From Zoogloeaceae bacterium (lineage in GTDB: Bacteria; Pseudomonadota; Gammaproteobacteria; Burkholderiales; Rhodocyclaceae): 53,550 nucleotides of DNA. The notes below the pieces were generated by a model. The model ran no database searches and had not been told where the DNA came from. It saw only the letters and a list, made by a program, of their open reading frames with translations. The stretch is taken from the NCBI GenBank assembly GCA_031288305.1, contig JAITRP010000115.1, forward strand, positions 1 through 53,550, given 5' to 3'. Below, one piece after another: positions 9,040 to 17,660 of this stretch (position 1 is its first letter; every line of letters begins with the position of its first letter). Position numbers and translations under genes: made by a program.

Positions 9040-11100
9040 ATGCCGAGAAAATTCCATGCATCCTGTTTCTCGCAATCCTTTTGCAATGACAGAACGCGCC
9101 ATCATGCCAAACAACTCTCTCCCCCCGGGATTCCTTTGGAATATCGCCCGGATATCGACGGTCTGCGCGCAATCGCGGTGCTGGCGGTCGTTGGCTTCCA
9201 CGCCTTTCCAGGAAGGTTGCCCGGCGGCTTCATTGGCGTGGATGTTTTCTTCGTCATTTCCGGCTACCTGATTTCCCGCATCATCTTGCAAAAGCTCCAT
9301 GAGGGGCGTTTCAGCTTTCTGGATTTTTACGCGCACCGCATCCGGCGCATCTTCCCCGCGCTGATCGTCGTCCTGGCGTTTTCGGGAGCGGTCGGCTGGT
9401 TTTTCCTGTTGCCCCACGAATATCAGCAATTGGGAAAACACATGCTCGCCGGCGCGGGCTTCGTGGAAAATTTCGTGCTCTTCTGGGAAGCGGGGTATTT
9501 CGATGTCGTTTCGGAATTGAAGCCCCTGATGCACCTTTGGTCGCTTTCCATCGAGGAACAGTTCTACCTGCTCCATCCCCTGATCCTTTGGGGCGCATGG
9601 CGTCTCCGGGCCAATATTCCCGCCGTTTTGCTGGTTCTGCTCCTCTTTTCCTTCGGCTACAATGTCTTCGGCATAACCGGAAATCCCGAACGTGTTTTTT
9701 TCTTCCCCCAGAGCCGTTTCTGGGAACTCTGGGCGGGCGCGCTCCTGGCGTATCTCGATTTATTTCATCGGAAACGCCTTTTGCGTACTCGGGGAAAATC
9801 AGGTTTTCTTCTTCATCATTCGTTTCTCTCGCTGAGCGGCTCTTTACTGATTCTGGCTTCCATTTTCATCCTTCACCGGGAGCTGTATTTCCCCGGATGG
9901 TGGGCGCCGCTGCCCGTCATGGGCGCGTTCCTGCTGATCCTCGCCGGGCCGAAAGGGTGGGTGAACAAAAATCTCCTTTCCCAAAAACCCGTGGTGTTCA
10001 TTGGTCTCATCAGCTATCCGCTGTATCTCTGGCACTGGACGCTTTTATCCTTTTCGCGCATCCTCATCGAAGTGGGAGAAATGTGGACTTTCATCCAGAT
10101 GGCGCGGGTGGTCATCATTCTGTGCAGTATTTTCCTCGCCTGGCTGACCTGGCGCTATCTTGAAAGACCCATCCGCTTCGGACGGAAAACCAAAACCAGA
10201 ATGGCGCTGTTGATCGGCGGCATGATTACGCTTCTTGGCATGGGATTTCTCATCGAAAAACAAGAGGGTTTCAAAACGCGCGTCGATGAGAACCTCGCCC
10301 GAATTGTCCGCGCTTATAAAGAATGGGAATATCCGGGGAAAATGCGCACCGGGAAACTCGACGGCATCTCCTACCATTTACTTTCCTCCACCCGTCACGC
10401 CACCACGCTTTTCATCGGTGACTCGAACATGGAACAGTATTACTCTCGTGTGGAAGAACTGATTCTTGCCGATCCGGAAAACACCAACAGCGCCATTTTC
10501 AAAACAGGCCCGGGGTGCTTCCCCATCATGGAAATGACTTATGACAAGGGCTTTCAACATTGCAATACCCTGGCTGCCGACGCCTTGCAACTGGCGCGGG
10601 ATCTGCCCCAGGTGGAATCCGTGGTGATAGCCGCTCTGTGGCATCAATATCTCAAAACCGGACTGTACACCACGAAGAATATTGCGCCAGGGACACCGGA
10701 CTACCAGAATGCCTTGCAGCAATTATCAAATTATCTAAAAGCCCTGGTTGCGATAAAGAAAAAAGTCTGGGTGATACTGACCATTCCAACGGGAGAGAAA
10801 TTGAGTCCGGCCTACATGGCGGAACGATCTCCGAAAAATTTTCCACGGGTCTTCCGCACGCGAAAACAAGAGAGCGGCATCGAAAGAAAAAGCCTTGATT
10901 ACGACCGGATTCATGCCGATCTTGCCCGCATCGCCCACGAGGCGGGCGCGACCGTGATCGACCCGGCAAAATTCCTGTGCAATGAGAAAAGATGCGAGGC
11001 GCTGGATGAAAATGGCGCCCCCATGTACAGGGACGAGGAGCACCTGCGCCCTTCCTTCGTTCGCCGCCGGGCTGTCTTCATCGATCCGGCCTTGCGCTGA
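9040..11100 (+). CDS. OafA/YrhL-type O-acyltransferase with C-terminal SGNH domain
   Basis: 686 residues from ATG 9040. An acyltransferase-3 membrane domain starts at YRPDIDGLRAIAVLAVVGFH and continues VDVFFVISGYLISRII, with HLWSLSIEEQFYLLHPLIL further on and about ten hydrophobic segments to residue 400. It is followed by a periplasmic SGNH hydrolase-like domain with the GDS box (LFIGDSNMEQYYSR) and a C-terminal D-x-x-H-L segment (RDEEHLRPSF). Such proteins O-acetylate lipopolysaccharide or other surface glycans. The acceptor cannot be told. An ATG in another frame at 9056 is a shadow. Confidence 0.88.
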   Translation: MPRKFHASCFSQSFCNDRTRHHAKQLSPPGIPLEYRPDIDGLRAIAVLAVVGFHAFPGRLPGGFIGVDVFFVISGYLISRIILQKLHEGRFSFLDFYAHRIRRIFPALIVVLAFSGAVGWFFLLPHEYQQLGKHMLAGAGFVENFVLFWEAGYFDVVSELKPLMHLWSLSIEEQFYLLHPLILWGAWRLRANIPAVLLVLLLFSFGYNVFGITGNPERVFFFPQSRFWELWAGALLAYLDLFHRKRLLRTRGKSGFLLHHSFLSLSGSLLILASIFILHRELYFPGWWAPLPVMGAFLLILAGPKGWVNKNLLSQKPVVFIGLISYPLYLWHWTLLSFSRILIEVGEMWTFIQMARVVIILCSIFLAWLTWRYLERPIRFGRKTKTRMALLIGGMITLLGMGFLIEKQEGFKTRVDENLARIVRAYKEWEYPGKMRTGKLDGISYHLLSSTRHATTLFIGDSNMEQYYSRVEELILADPENTNSAIFKTGPGCFPIMEMTYDKGFQHCNTLAADALQLARDLPQVESVVIAALWHQYLKTGLYTTKNIAPGTPDYQNALQQLSNYLKALVAIKKKVWVILTIPTGEKLSPAYMAERSPKNFPRVFRTRKQESGIERKSLDYDRIHADLARIAHEAGATVIDPAKFLCNEKRCEALDENGAPMYRDEEHLRPSFVRRRAVFIDPALR

Positions 11101-11198
11101 GGAGTCGTCAAAAAACAGGAGGGTACTTTTTGGCGTGCATCAACGTCGTGGATATTTCCATGTACCATTCCTTTTTCGCCGACAATGGAAGCAACGCC

Positions 11199-11594
11199 AT
11201 GCCTACCCTGACCCAAATCACCTTGTACACCGACGCGGACGGTTATGCCCGTTTTCGGGAAGACCCCCTGCCGTTCCCAGAAGGAACGCCCGCCGTGCGT
11301 CTTTCCGGGCGCTACCCTGCAAAAAGCGTCCAGTTCCGGCATTCTCCGGTTGGGTTTGCCAGCGAATTCCACTGCACGGCCCAGCCGCAATGGACCTTCA
11401 TTCTTGCCGGACAAATGGAAATCATCCTGCGCGACGGCAGCCGCCGCCTGTTTTGTGCGGGAGAGGGCTTTTATTCCAATGATCTGTTGCCCGAAAACGA
11501 AGCCTTCCATCCCCAAATCCACGGCCACAAAAGCCGTCAGGTGGGGGATGCGGCGCTGGTGACGCTGTTCATAAGCGCGCGTCAAAAAAAGTAA
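11199..11594 (+). CDS. Small cupin-fold protein
   Basis: 131 residues from ATG 11199, preceded by GGAAG at good spacing; longer in-frame starts (11130, 11160) are possible. A single cupin core is visible: FASEFHCTAQPQWTFILAGQ, then MEIILRDGSRRLFCAGEGF, and a later LPENEAFHPQIHGH. Metal-binding His positions are likely but the substrate is unknown. The last residues RQKK and the TAA stop are encoded by the left terminal repeat of a family A element, and a family B element is inserted right after that TAA. Confidence 0.75.
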   Translation: MPTLTQITLYTDADGYARFREDPLPFPEGTPAVRLSGRYPAKSVQFRHSPVGFASEFHCTAQPQWTFILAGQMEIILRDGSRRLFCAGEGFYSNDLLPENEAFHPQIHGHKSRQVGDAALVTLFISARQKK

Positions 11595-11840
11595 TTCCAT
11601 TTCCAGGTCATTCGTGACGCGAAGACGGAAGACGAGCCACAGACAGTGCAATTGCACGGCAAGGCGAAGTCGACAAAACGTCACGGATGATTTGGAAAGG
11701 GAATAAAACCTGCTTTTTGACGGTTCAGACAGCAAAAAAGGACAAGCAAAGCTCGTCCTTTTTTGGGGGAAAGGCGACGAAACTCCACGACCGGACTGGG
11801 TTTGCGTTGGGCTTGCGCCCCTCGCCCAGCCGCTGATTCG
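11580..11840 (+). repeat. Family A element interrupted by family B
   Basis: The left terminal repeat CGTCAAAAAAAGTAA (11580-11594) is separated by a 109-bp family B insert from the rest, AACCTGCTTTTTGACGGTTC onward. Removing the insert and one TAA restores a normal family A start. The family hairpin is at 11734-11764. The right terminal repeat is not seen; similarity fades near 11840, before fliE. Confidence 0.75.
11595..11703 (+). mobile_element. Family B miniature element, copy 2 (109 bp)
   Basis: Same terminal inverted repeats as the copy at 3576-3677 and the same orientation, with a few extra internal bases (GACGGAAGACGAG against GACGAG). It is flanked by TAA on both sides (11592-11594 and 11704-11706); the left TAA is the stop codon of the cupin gene. 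It sits inside the left terminal repeat of a family A element. Confidence 0.8.
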
Positions 11841-11879
11841 GCTCCCGGGACTTTTGCCTGCCGCCCTGGGAAAGAAAAA

Positions 11880-12206
11880 CTACACCTGCATGTTCATCAC
11901 GTCCTGATAGGCGCTGACCAAGCGGTTGCGCACCTGCACCATTTCCTGGAAGGAGATGGAGGCGGTTTGCAGGGCAATCATGACTTCGTGCAGACTTTGC
12001 TCGCTGTTGCCGGCGGCAAGATTTTCCGCCATCTGCGTCGCCTGCTTTTGCGCGTTGTTGACCTGATCGATGGAATTTTTCAATACCTGCGCGAAATTGG
12101 CGTCGCCCGCCGCGCCGGACTCTGCGGCCTTCGCGCTGCCGCCCGCAGCCTGCGCGGCAGTGCTGTGCAGGAGGTTCAGCATCTGTTCTATGCCTTTGGT
12201 ATCCAT
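11880..12206 (-). CDS. fliE: Flagellar hook-basal body protein FliE
   Basis: FliE joins the MS ring to the proximal rod of the flagellum. The 108 residues show the typical middle NFAQVLKNSIDQVNNAQKQA and the conserved C-terminal helices SLHEVMIALQTASISFQEMV and VRNRLVSAYQDVMNMQV. Length is normal. It is preceded by a sigma54 promoter and lies downstream of a sigma54 activator, a common flagellar arrangement. Unusually, fliF and the other basal-body genes do not follow; repeats and the convergent cupin gene do, so the operon has been broken or rearranged here. Confidence 0.93.
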   Translation of the reverse strand: MDTKGIEQMLNLLHSTAAQAAGGSAKAAESGAAGDANFAQVLKNSIDQVNNAQKQATQMAENLAAGNSEQSLHEVMIALQTASISFQEMVQVRNRLVSAYQDVMNMQV

Positions 12207-12260
12207 GATAGAACTCCACTAAAGTGTTATTGACCTGTAGCCTCAGCCGTTCTTCACATC

Positions 12261-12276
12261 AGCAAATTCCAGGCCA
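12261..12276 (-). promoter_or_regulatory. Sigma54 (-24/-12) promoter for fliE
   Basis: On the minus strand it reads TGGCCTGGAATTTGCT, with GG and GC exactly ten bases apart as the sigma54 consensus requires. It lies 55 bases upstream of the fliE ATG, in the gap after the activator gene. Confidence 0.7.
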
Positions 12277-12283
12277 GCGCGCC

Positions 12284-13636
12284 TCAATCCTGAAGATAGC
12301 CTTCTTCCTTGTACTGCTTCAGTTTGTAGCGCAGGGTACGGTCGGAAATGCCCAGGCGCTCGGCGGTTGCCTTGCGGGAGCCGCGCACTTCCGCCAGCGT
12401 CCTGAGAATGTGTTCCCGTTCCAGATCCTTCATGTTGCCATTATCGGCGCTTTTTTCCGCATCCTGCAGTTTTTCTTCTTCCGCCAGCGGCGGGATGGCC
12501 GGGGAAGGCGCAAGGGACAGGGCCTTTGCCTCGATGATTTTCCCCGGCGCGAGAATCATGGCGCGTTGCAGGGTGTTTTCCAGTTCGCGCACGTTGCCAG
12601 GCCAGGGATAAGCGGTCAGCGCGGCTTCGGCCTGTGCGGAAAGGGAAAGCCCGCTTCGTCCGATGGAAGCGCCATGTTCCTGCACGAAATGCCGCGCCAG
12701 CGGCGCGATGTCGGCGGGACGCTGGCGCAGGGCGGGAATGAGGATGGGAAAGACATTGAGCCGGTAATACAAATCCTCGCGGAAGGCGCCGCGCCGCACG
12801 GCTGCCGTCATGTCGCGGTTGGAAGTGGCGATGACGCGGATGTTGAGGCGAATGGGCTTCTTGCCGCCGACACGCTCCACCTCCCGCTCTTGCAACACGC
12901 GCAGCAGCTTGGCTTGCAGGGAAAGCGGCATTTCCGTGACTTCGTCAAGCAACAGGGAACCATCCTGCGCCTGCTCGAATTTGCCCGCCTGCGCCGTCTG
13001 CGCGCCGGTAAACGCGCCTTTCTCGTAGCCGAACAGGGTGGCTTCCAGCAGGTTTTCGGGAATGGCGGCGCAATTGATGGCGACGAACGGCCCTTCCTTG
13101 CGGGCGGAATTCTTGTGGATGAAGCGCGCCACCACTTCCTTGCCGACGCCGGATTCTCCGGTCAGCAGCACGGTGGCGTCGGTCTGGGCGACGCGTCCGG
13201 CAATGCCGAACAGGTTGATGCTGACCGGATCGACGGCAATGACGCCCAGAATTGCGCCGGGTTCCGGCAAGGCGTATTTGTCGATTTGCGCAAGCAGCGC
13301 CGAAGGCTCAAAGGGTTTCAGCAAAAAGTCGCACGCGCCGGATCGCATGGCTTCCACCGCCTTGTCCACCTCGGCGTAGGCCGTCATCAGCAATACCGGC
13401 AATTGCGGCTGCCGCTGGCGGATTTCCCGCAACAACGCGATGCCGTCCATGGGCGACATGCGCACATCACTAATGACAATGGTGATTTTTTGCGCCGCAA
13501 GAATCGCCAGCGCCTCCGTCCCGCCGGAAGCGCAAAACACCGTTCGCCCCGCCAGCTCCAGCGTATCGCAAATCGCCTCACGCAGACTGGCGTCATCTTC
13601 CACAATCAGGATGCCTTGCTTTTCGGTGACATTCAT
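12284..13636 (-). CDS. fleR: Sigma54-dependent response regulator, FleR-like
   Basis: 450 residues in the NtrC layout. The receiver domain has ILIVEDDASLREAICDTLEL with phospho-acceptor Asp in ISDVRMSPMDG. The AAA+ domain has Walker A GESGVGKEV, the sigma54-contact loop GAFTGA, and SLLLDEVTEMPLSLQAKLLR. A Fis-type HTH lies at the end (KATAERLGISDRTLRYKLKQ). Its position directly before fliE and its sigma54 promoter suggests the flagellar activator FleR/FlrC. The partner kinase FleS, usually adjacent, is not present in this window; tyrA lies upstream instead. Confidence 0.85.
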   Translation of the reverse strand: MNVTEKQGILIVEDDASLREAICDTLELAGRTVFCASGGTEALAILAAQKITIVISDVRMSPMDGIALLREIRQRQPQLPVLLMTAYAEVDKAVEAMRSGACDFLLKPFEPSALLAQIDKYALPEPGAILGVIAVDPVSINLFGIAGRVAQTDATVLLTGESGVGKEVVARFIHKNSARKEGPFVAINCAAIPENLLEATLFGYEKGAFTGAQTAQAGKFEQAQDGSLLLDEVTEMPLSLQAKLLRVLQEREVERVGGKKPIRLNIRVIATSNRDMTAAVRRGAFREDLYYRLNVFPILIPALRQRPADIAPLARHFVQEHGASIGRSGLSLSAQAEAALTAYPWPGNVRELENTLQRAMILAPGKIIEAKALSLAPSPAIPPLAEEEKLQDAEKSADNGNMKDLEREHILRTLAEVRGSRKATAERLGISDRTLRYKLKQYKEEGYLQD

Positions 13637-13773
13637 GGGGTATTCTCGTATCGTGCCGCAAGGTGGTGATTGTAACCCGCGAGCAGAGGACTTAGGACAG
13701 AACGCTCGCCAAGTTCACTTTATGGCTTGTATTCAGTAGTCCGTGGTCGCGGGTTTGGCATGGATTCCGTTCC

Positions 13774-13797
13774 GGGCGCACGCTGCGCGCCCCTACA
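13774..13797. repeat. REP-like palindrome at the tyrA stop
   Basis: GGGCGCACGCTGCGCGCCC and neighbouring bases form a palindrome that overlaps the tyrA stop codon. Related GC-rich palindromes occur near 5848-5875 and at 25936-25980. Confidence 0.5.
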
Positions 13798-14707
13798 AAG
13801 GCCGCGCGACAACCGCTCCGTCTTCCGTCTTCTCTCCCCATGCCCGCCGTGCGCGGCGGGCGACGGTGAAGCCTTGTTCCAGCGATGCGCCGTCATTTTC
13901 TTGCAACGCGGCCTTGAAATCGCGCAACTGTTTCTGGTAGGCGTCGATTTCCCGCAGCAGGGCGGCGCGGTTGGCGAGGCAGATGTCGCGCCACATTTCT
14001 GGGTGGCTGGCGGCGATACGGGTGAAATCCCGGAAACCGGAAGCGGCGAAATCGAAAAAGAGCGGCGCGTCGGGGCGTTCGGCCAGATCGCGCACCAGCG
14101 CGAAAGCCAGGAGATGCGGCAGATGACTGACGGCGGCAAAGACGCGATCATGTTGCGCGGGCGTCAGTTCGCAAACTTCCGCGCCGCACAGACGCCAGGC
14201 GCGTTTGGCCCGTTCCAGGGATCCCGCGCCGTTTTCCGGCAAGGGCGTCAGCACCACCTTGCGGCACCAAAACAAATCGCTTTTCGCGGCGGCTACGCCG
14301 CTGTTTTCCGTGCCCGCAACCGGATGCGCGGGCACGAACTGGCCGATCCTGCCGCCAAAGGCCGCATACGCCGCCCGCACGACATCCTCCTTGGTGCTGC
14401 CGCCGTCCATGACCACGGTATGCGCGCCGATATGCGGGGCGATCTGTTCGAGGACGGCGGGCAGTTGCCCGACGGGCGTTGCCGCCAGCACCAGATCCGC
14501 GTCCGCGAGTTCTTGCGCCAGATGCGCGCCTGCCCGATCGATGACGCCCAGTTCGCGTGCTCTTGCCAAAACCACTGGCCGCCGTCCGAATCCCACCACT
14601 TCCCCCACCGCCCGCGCGGCCTTCAGCGCCAGCGCAAACGAGCCGCCAATCAGCCCGACGCCGTAAATGACCACCTTGCCAAATTCCACGAGAACCGCCG
14701 TACGCAT
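13793..14707 (-). CDS. tyrA: Prephenate/arogenate dehydrogenase TyrA
   Basis: Tyrosine biosynthesis enzyme, NAD(P)-dependent. From ATG 14707 the 304 residues begin MRTAVLVEFGKVVIYGVGLI with the Rossmann motif GVGLIGGS. Later come VVMDGGSTKEDVV, the conserved FVPAHPVAGTENSG and AVSHLPHLLAFALV with its active-site His, and FRDFTRIAASHPEMWRDI. Starts at 14728 or 14800 are open too; no convincing ribosome site decides. It lies between the exported unknown gene and the flagellar activator. Confidence 0.92.
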   Translation of the reverse strand: MRTAVLVEFGKVVIYGVGLIGGSFALALKAARAVGEVVGFGRRPVVLARARELGVIDRAGAHLAQELADADLVLAATPVGQLPAVLEQIAPHIGAHTVVMDGGSTKEDVVRAAYAAFGGRIGQFVPAHPVAGTENSGVAAAKSDLFWCRKVVLTPLPENGAGSLERAKRAWRLCGAEVCELTPAQHDRVFAAVSHLPHLLAFALVRDLAERPDAPLFFDFAASGFRDFTRIAASHPEMWRDICLANRAALLREIDAYQKQLRDFKAALQENDGASLEQGFTVARRARRAWGEKTEDGAVVARPL

Positions 14708-14835
14708 ATCAGAAGAAAAAGAATTCATGGCGGTGGTCGCGTATTGGGCATGACGTGGACATGATGCGCTCATAGGGATACCACAGAATACAGACGACAA
14801 AGGCGCACAGCGCCGCTCCGTCTTCTATCTCCTGA

Positions 14836-15510
14836 TCAGGGCATGACGGCAATGTTGCCGGCTTCTTCCTGCGTAGTCAGCAGGATGTAGCGGTTGCGGT
14901 CTTCCGCGAATTTGGCGCGGATTTTCGCCAGTTCATTTTTCTTGACATCCAGCAACGCGCTCTGCGCCTTGATGGTGGTTTCTTCGTTGCGAATCTGACT
15001 GGCAACTTCCGGCGTTGTCTTGCCAGAGTCAGAAGCCGCCACTTCGTCCTCCAGCGCCCGCTTGCGTTTCTTCGCAGCGTCAATCAGGGATTGGGCGTTC
15101 TTGATGGCGACTCGGACATCGGCTTCGCTGCGCTCGCGTATCCGATCAAGGTCTTCCACGCTGTCGTAGGTTTGCAGCAAGGCGCGATCCTTGCGCGCCT
15201 GATCGCGGACACGATTCCGTTCTTCCTGCTTCTGGCTGGCCTTTTCCGCAGCCAGCCTTTTTTCTTCCTCGCTCATGCGCGGGGTAACGGTGCGGATCAA
15301 GAAACCATGCTGGTTGTAGACCTTCAGCAGACGGCCATTGCAACGCGGCGGCATGACATCGCCACAGGTGTAATGACCGCTGGCATCGTTGCAACAAATG
15401 CTCTCATTGGCGGCGGCAAGCGCCAAAGCGGCAGGAAACAGGAAAAACGCCAGACTGACGACCGCAAAAAACCGCGCGCCCCGCATCCACAGGCCAAGGG
15501 CGACAACCAT
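14836..15510 (-). CDS. Exported coiled-coil protein of unknown function
   Basis: From ATG 15510 the 224 residues begin with a signal-like segment (ARFFAVVSLAFFLFPAALAL, cleavage probably after ALA). Then follows a Cys-rich stretch CCNDASGHYTCGDVMPPRC and a long charged helical region (about residues 75-210: RLAAEKASQKQEERNRVRDQ, later AKKRKRALEDEVAA) likely to form a coiled coil. The four cysteines suggest disulfides in the periplasm. I do not recognise a named family. Frames extending to 15627 add a non-signal N-terminus and seem less likely. Confidence 0.7.
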   Translation of the reverse strand: MVVALGLWMRGARFFAVVSLAFFLFPAALALAAANESICCNDASGHYTCGDVMPPRCNGRLLKVYNQHGFLIRTVTPRMSEEEKRLAAEKASQKQEERNRVRDQARKDRALLQTYDSVEDLDRIRERSEADVRVAIKNAQSLIDAAKKRKRALEDEVAASDSGKTTPEVASQIRNEETTIKAQSALLDVKKNELAKIRAKFAEDRNRYILLTTQEEAGNIAVMP

Positions 15511-15790
15511 CTTGTATTTTTTCCGCACAACCTCTTGCTTGCTTGCGTTCACATTACTCTCATGCGCACAAAACAACGAATCAGTCTCATCAAAATACAT
15601 ACCAGCCCGGAAAAATTCTATGTCCATGATTTCAAAGCCTTTCCGCGCTCGTATTCATCATGGCATGGCGCTGGCTGACGTAAATTGACACAACGCGACA
15701 AAACACGGGAAAGCGGACGAACGTTGCTACTGCCGGGACGCAGCCCCGATGCGCGCGCTTTGCCGCTTTTCCGCACAGGAGGCCACATGT

Positions 15791-17647
15791 TTACCCCGCC
15801 TCGAGCGCCGGAACGCGCCCGCTAATGGCGTTGCCGGGATCCGTGAGCAGTTCCCGCATATCCAGAATCAGCACAATCTGGCCGTTGGAAAGCGTAGTCA
15901 CGCCAGCGACGCCGTGCGGACGGAAATCTTCCAGCGACTTGATCACCGCGTCGTCGCGTCCGGCAAAACTATCCACGCCGAGAATGAAGCTGCGCTCCGC
16001 TGTCTGCATGAGCACGCCGTATTCGGGATAGCGCTCCTGCGGCCAGCCGAGCAAGCGCACCAAGGGAATGACCGGCAGGATTTCGCCGCGCACCACCAGC
16101 GTGGATTTGCCGCCGACTTCCTGCACCTTGTCGCGCTCGATGGGCAGAATCTCGCGCACCAGGGAAAGCGGCAGGGCAAAGGGCTGATCGCCCAGGAGCA
16201 CCAGCAGCACCGGCAGAATCGCCAGCGTCAGCGGCAGGGAAATCAAGAATACCGAACCCTTGCCGACTTCCGAGCGAATCTCGATGGAACCGTTCAATTT
16301 CTGGATATTGGTCTTCACCACGTCCATGCCGACGCCGCGCCCGGAAACGTCGGAAATCTGCGTCTTGGTGGAAAATCCGGGCAGCAGGATCAGGTTGAAA
16401 CTCTGACGGTCATCCAGGGTGTTGGCTTCTTCCTCACTGATCAGCCCCTTTTCCACAGCCTTGGCGCGGATGGATTCCGGCGCCATGCCGTGACCATCAT
16501 CCGCGACGATGATGACGATGTGATCGCCTTCCTGCCGCGCTTCCAGGCGTACCAGGCTCTTGGCCGACTTGCCCGCCGCCGCGCGTTCTTCCGGGCTTTC
16601 CACGCCATGATCGACCGCGTTGCGTATCAGGTGGATCAAGGGATCGGACAAATCCTCGATCATGTTCTTGTCGACTTCGGTTTCTTCCCCGGCCAGCACC
16701 AGTTCCACGTCCTTGCCCAATTGCCGCGCCAGATCGCGGGCAATGCGCGGATATTTCTGGAACAACCGGCCAATCGGCTGCATCCGGGTCTTCATCACCG
16801 AATTCTGCAAATCGGAAACCAGCAGATCGAGCTGGCTTATCGCCTGATCCAGGGCGTGCAGGGTTTCGGAATCGTTCTTGCCCGCCAGGATGTCGGCTCT
16901 AAGACTGGTCAGCCGGTTCTTGGTCAGGCCGATTTCGCCGGAAAGATTCAAGACCTGATCCAGACGGGCGGTATCGACGCGAATGGTGTTTTCGCGCGCG
17001 ACTTCGACCCGCCTGCCGCCGCCGCCCGCGCCGCCGCTCTTCTGCGCCTGCGGCACGGCGGGAACATTGCTCCTGGCCTCATTACTTCCCGCGTCCCGCG
17101 CGCCGCTTCCCGCATCGCTTCTTGCGGCGACGGCGGGAATGACTTCGCCGGAAACCGCGGTTTGCGGCTGGCCGCTGACGGCGGCATGCAGGGCTTCCCA
17201 ATCCGGGCCGTTCGCGCTGCCGGCGTTCTCTTGCGGCGCGGCGTCGGGCTTGGGCTGGCCTTCCGCCGCCGCCTTCAGGGAGGCCAGCAGATCGGCGGGC
17301 GCGGGCGACGGCTGCACGCCGGAGGAAAGATCGCCAAACATGTCGCGCACGCCCTTGGTGGCGGCCATGATCATGTCCATCAATTCGGGCGACAGGGCAA
17401 GCTCGCCGTTGCGCAGCTTGTCGAACAGGGTTTCCGTGCGATGGCAAAGGGTGACGAGTTCCGTGGCGTTCAAGAAACCCGCCCCGCCCTTGATGGTATG
17501 GAAACCACGGAAAATGTCATTCAGCAAGCCTCGGTCATCCGGGCTTTTTTCCAGGTCGACCAGTTTGTTGTCTACATCGGACAACAGATCGCCGGCTTCC
17601 TGCAGGAAATCCTGCAAGAGATCTTCCATGCCTGCAAAATCGCTCAT
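15791..17647 (-). CDS. cheA: Chemotaxis histidine kinase CheA
   Basis: 618 residues from ATG 17647 (MSDFAGMEDLLQDFLQEAGD). The P1 Hpt domain carries the phospho-His in FRGFHTIKGGAGF. An Ala/Pro-rich linker (about residues 110-210) follows with no recognisable P2 domain. Then come P3 dimerisation and P4 kinase (LIRNAVDHGVE N box, DDGHGMA, GRGVGMDVVK), and a P5 CheW-like domain that docks to receptors. It phosphorylates CheY and CheB. It is last in the minus-strand cluster, 13 bases after cheZ. Confidence 0.95.
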   Translation of the reverse strand: MSDFAGMEDLLQDFLQEAGDLLSDVDNKLVDLEKSPDDRGLLNDIFRGFHTIKGGAGFLNATELVTLCHRTETLFDKLRNGELALSPELMDMIMAATKGVRDMFGDLSSGVQPSPAPADLLASLKAAAEGQPKPDAAPQENAGSANGPDWEALHAAVSGQPQTAVSGEVIPAVAARSDAGSGARDAGSNEARSNVPAVPQAQKSGGAGGGGRRVEVARENTIRVDTARLDQVLNLSGEIGLTKNRLTSLRADILAGKNDSETLHALDQAISQLDLLVSDLQNSVMKTRMQPIGRLFQKYPRIARDLARQLGKDVELVLAGEETEVDKNMIEDLSDPLIHLIRNAVDHGVESPEERAAAGKSAKSLVRLEARQEGDHIVIIVADDGHGMAPESIRAKAVEKGLISEEEANTLDDRQSFNLILLPGFSTKTQISDVSGRGVGMDVVKTNIQKLNGSIEIRSEVGKGSVFLISLPLTLAILPVLLVLLGDQPFALPLSLVREILPIERDKVQEVGGKSTLVVRGEILPVIPLVRLLGWPQERYPEYGVLMQTAERSFILGVDSFAGRDDAVIKSLEDFRPHGVAGVTTLSNGQIVLILDMRELLTDPGNAISGRVPALEAG

Positions 17648-17660
17648 TTCCTTCTCCTTC

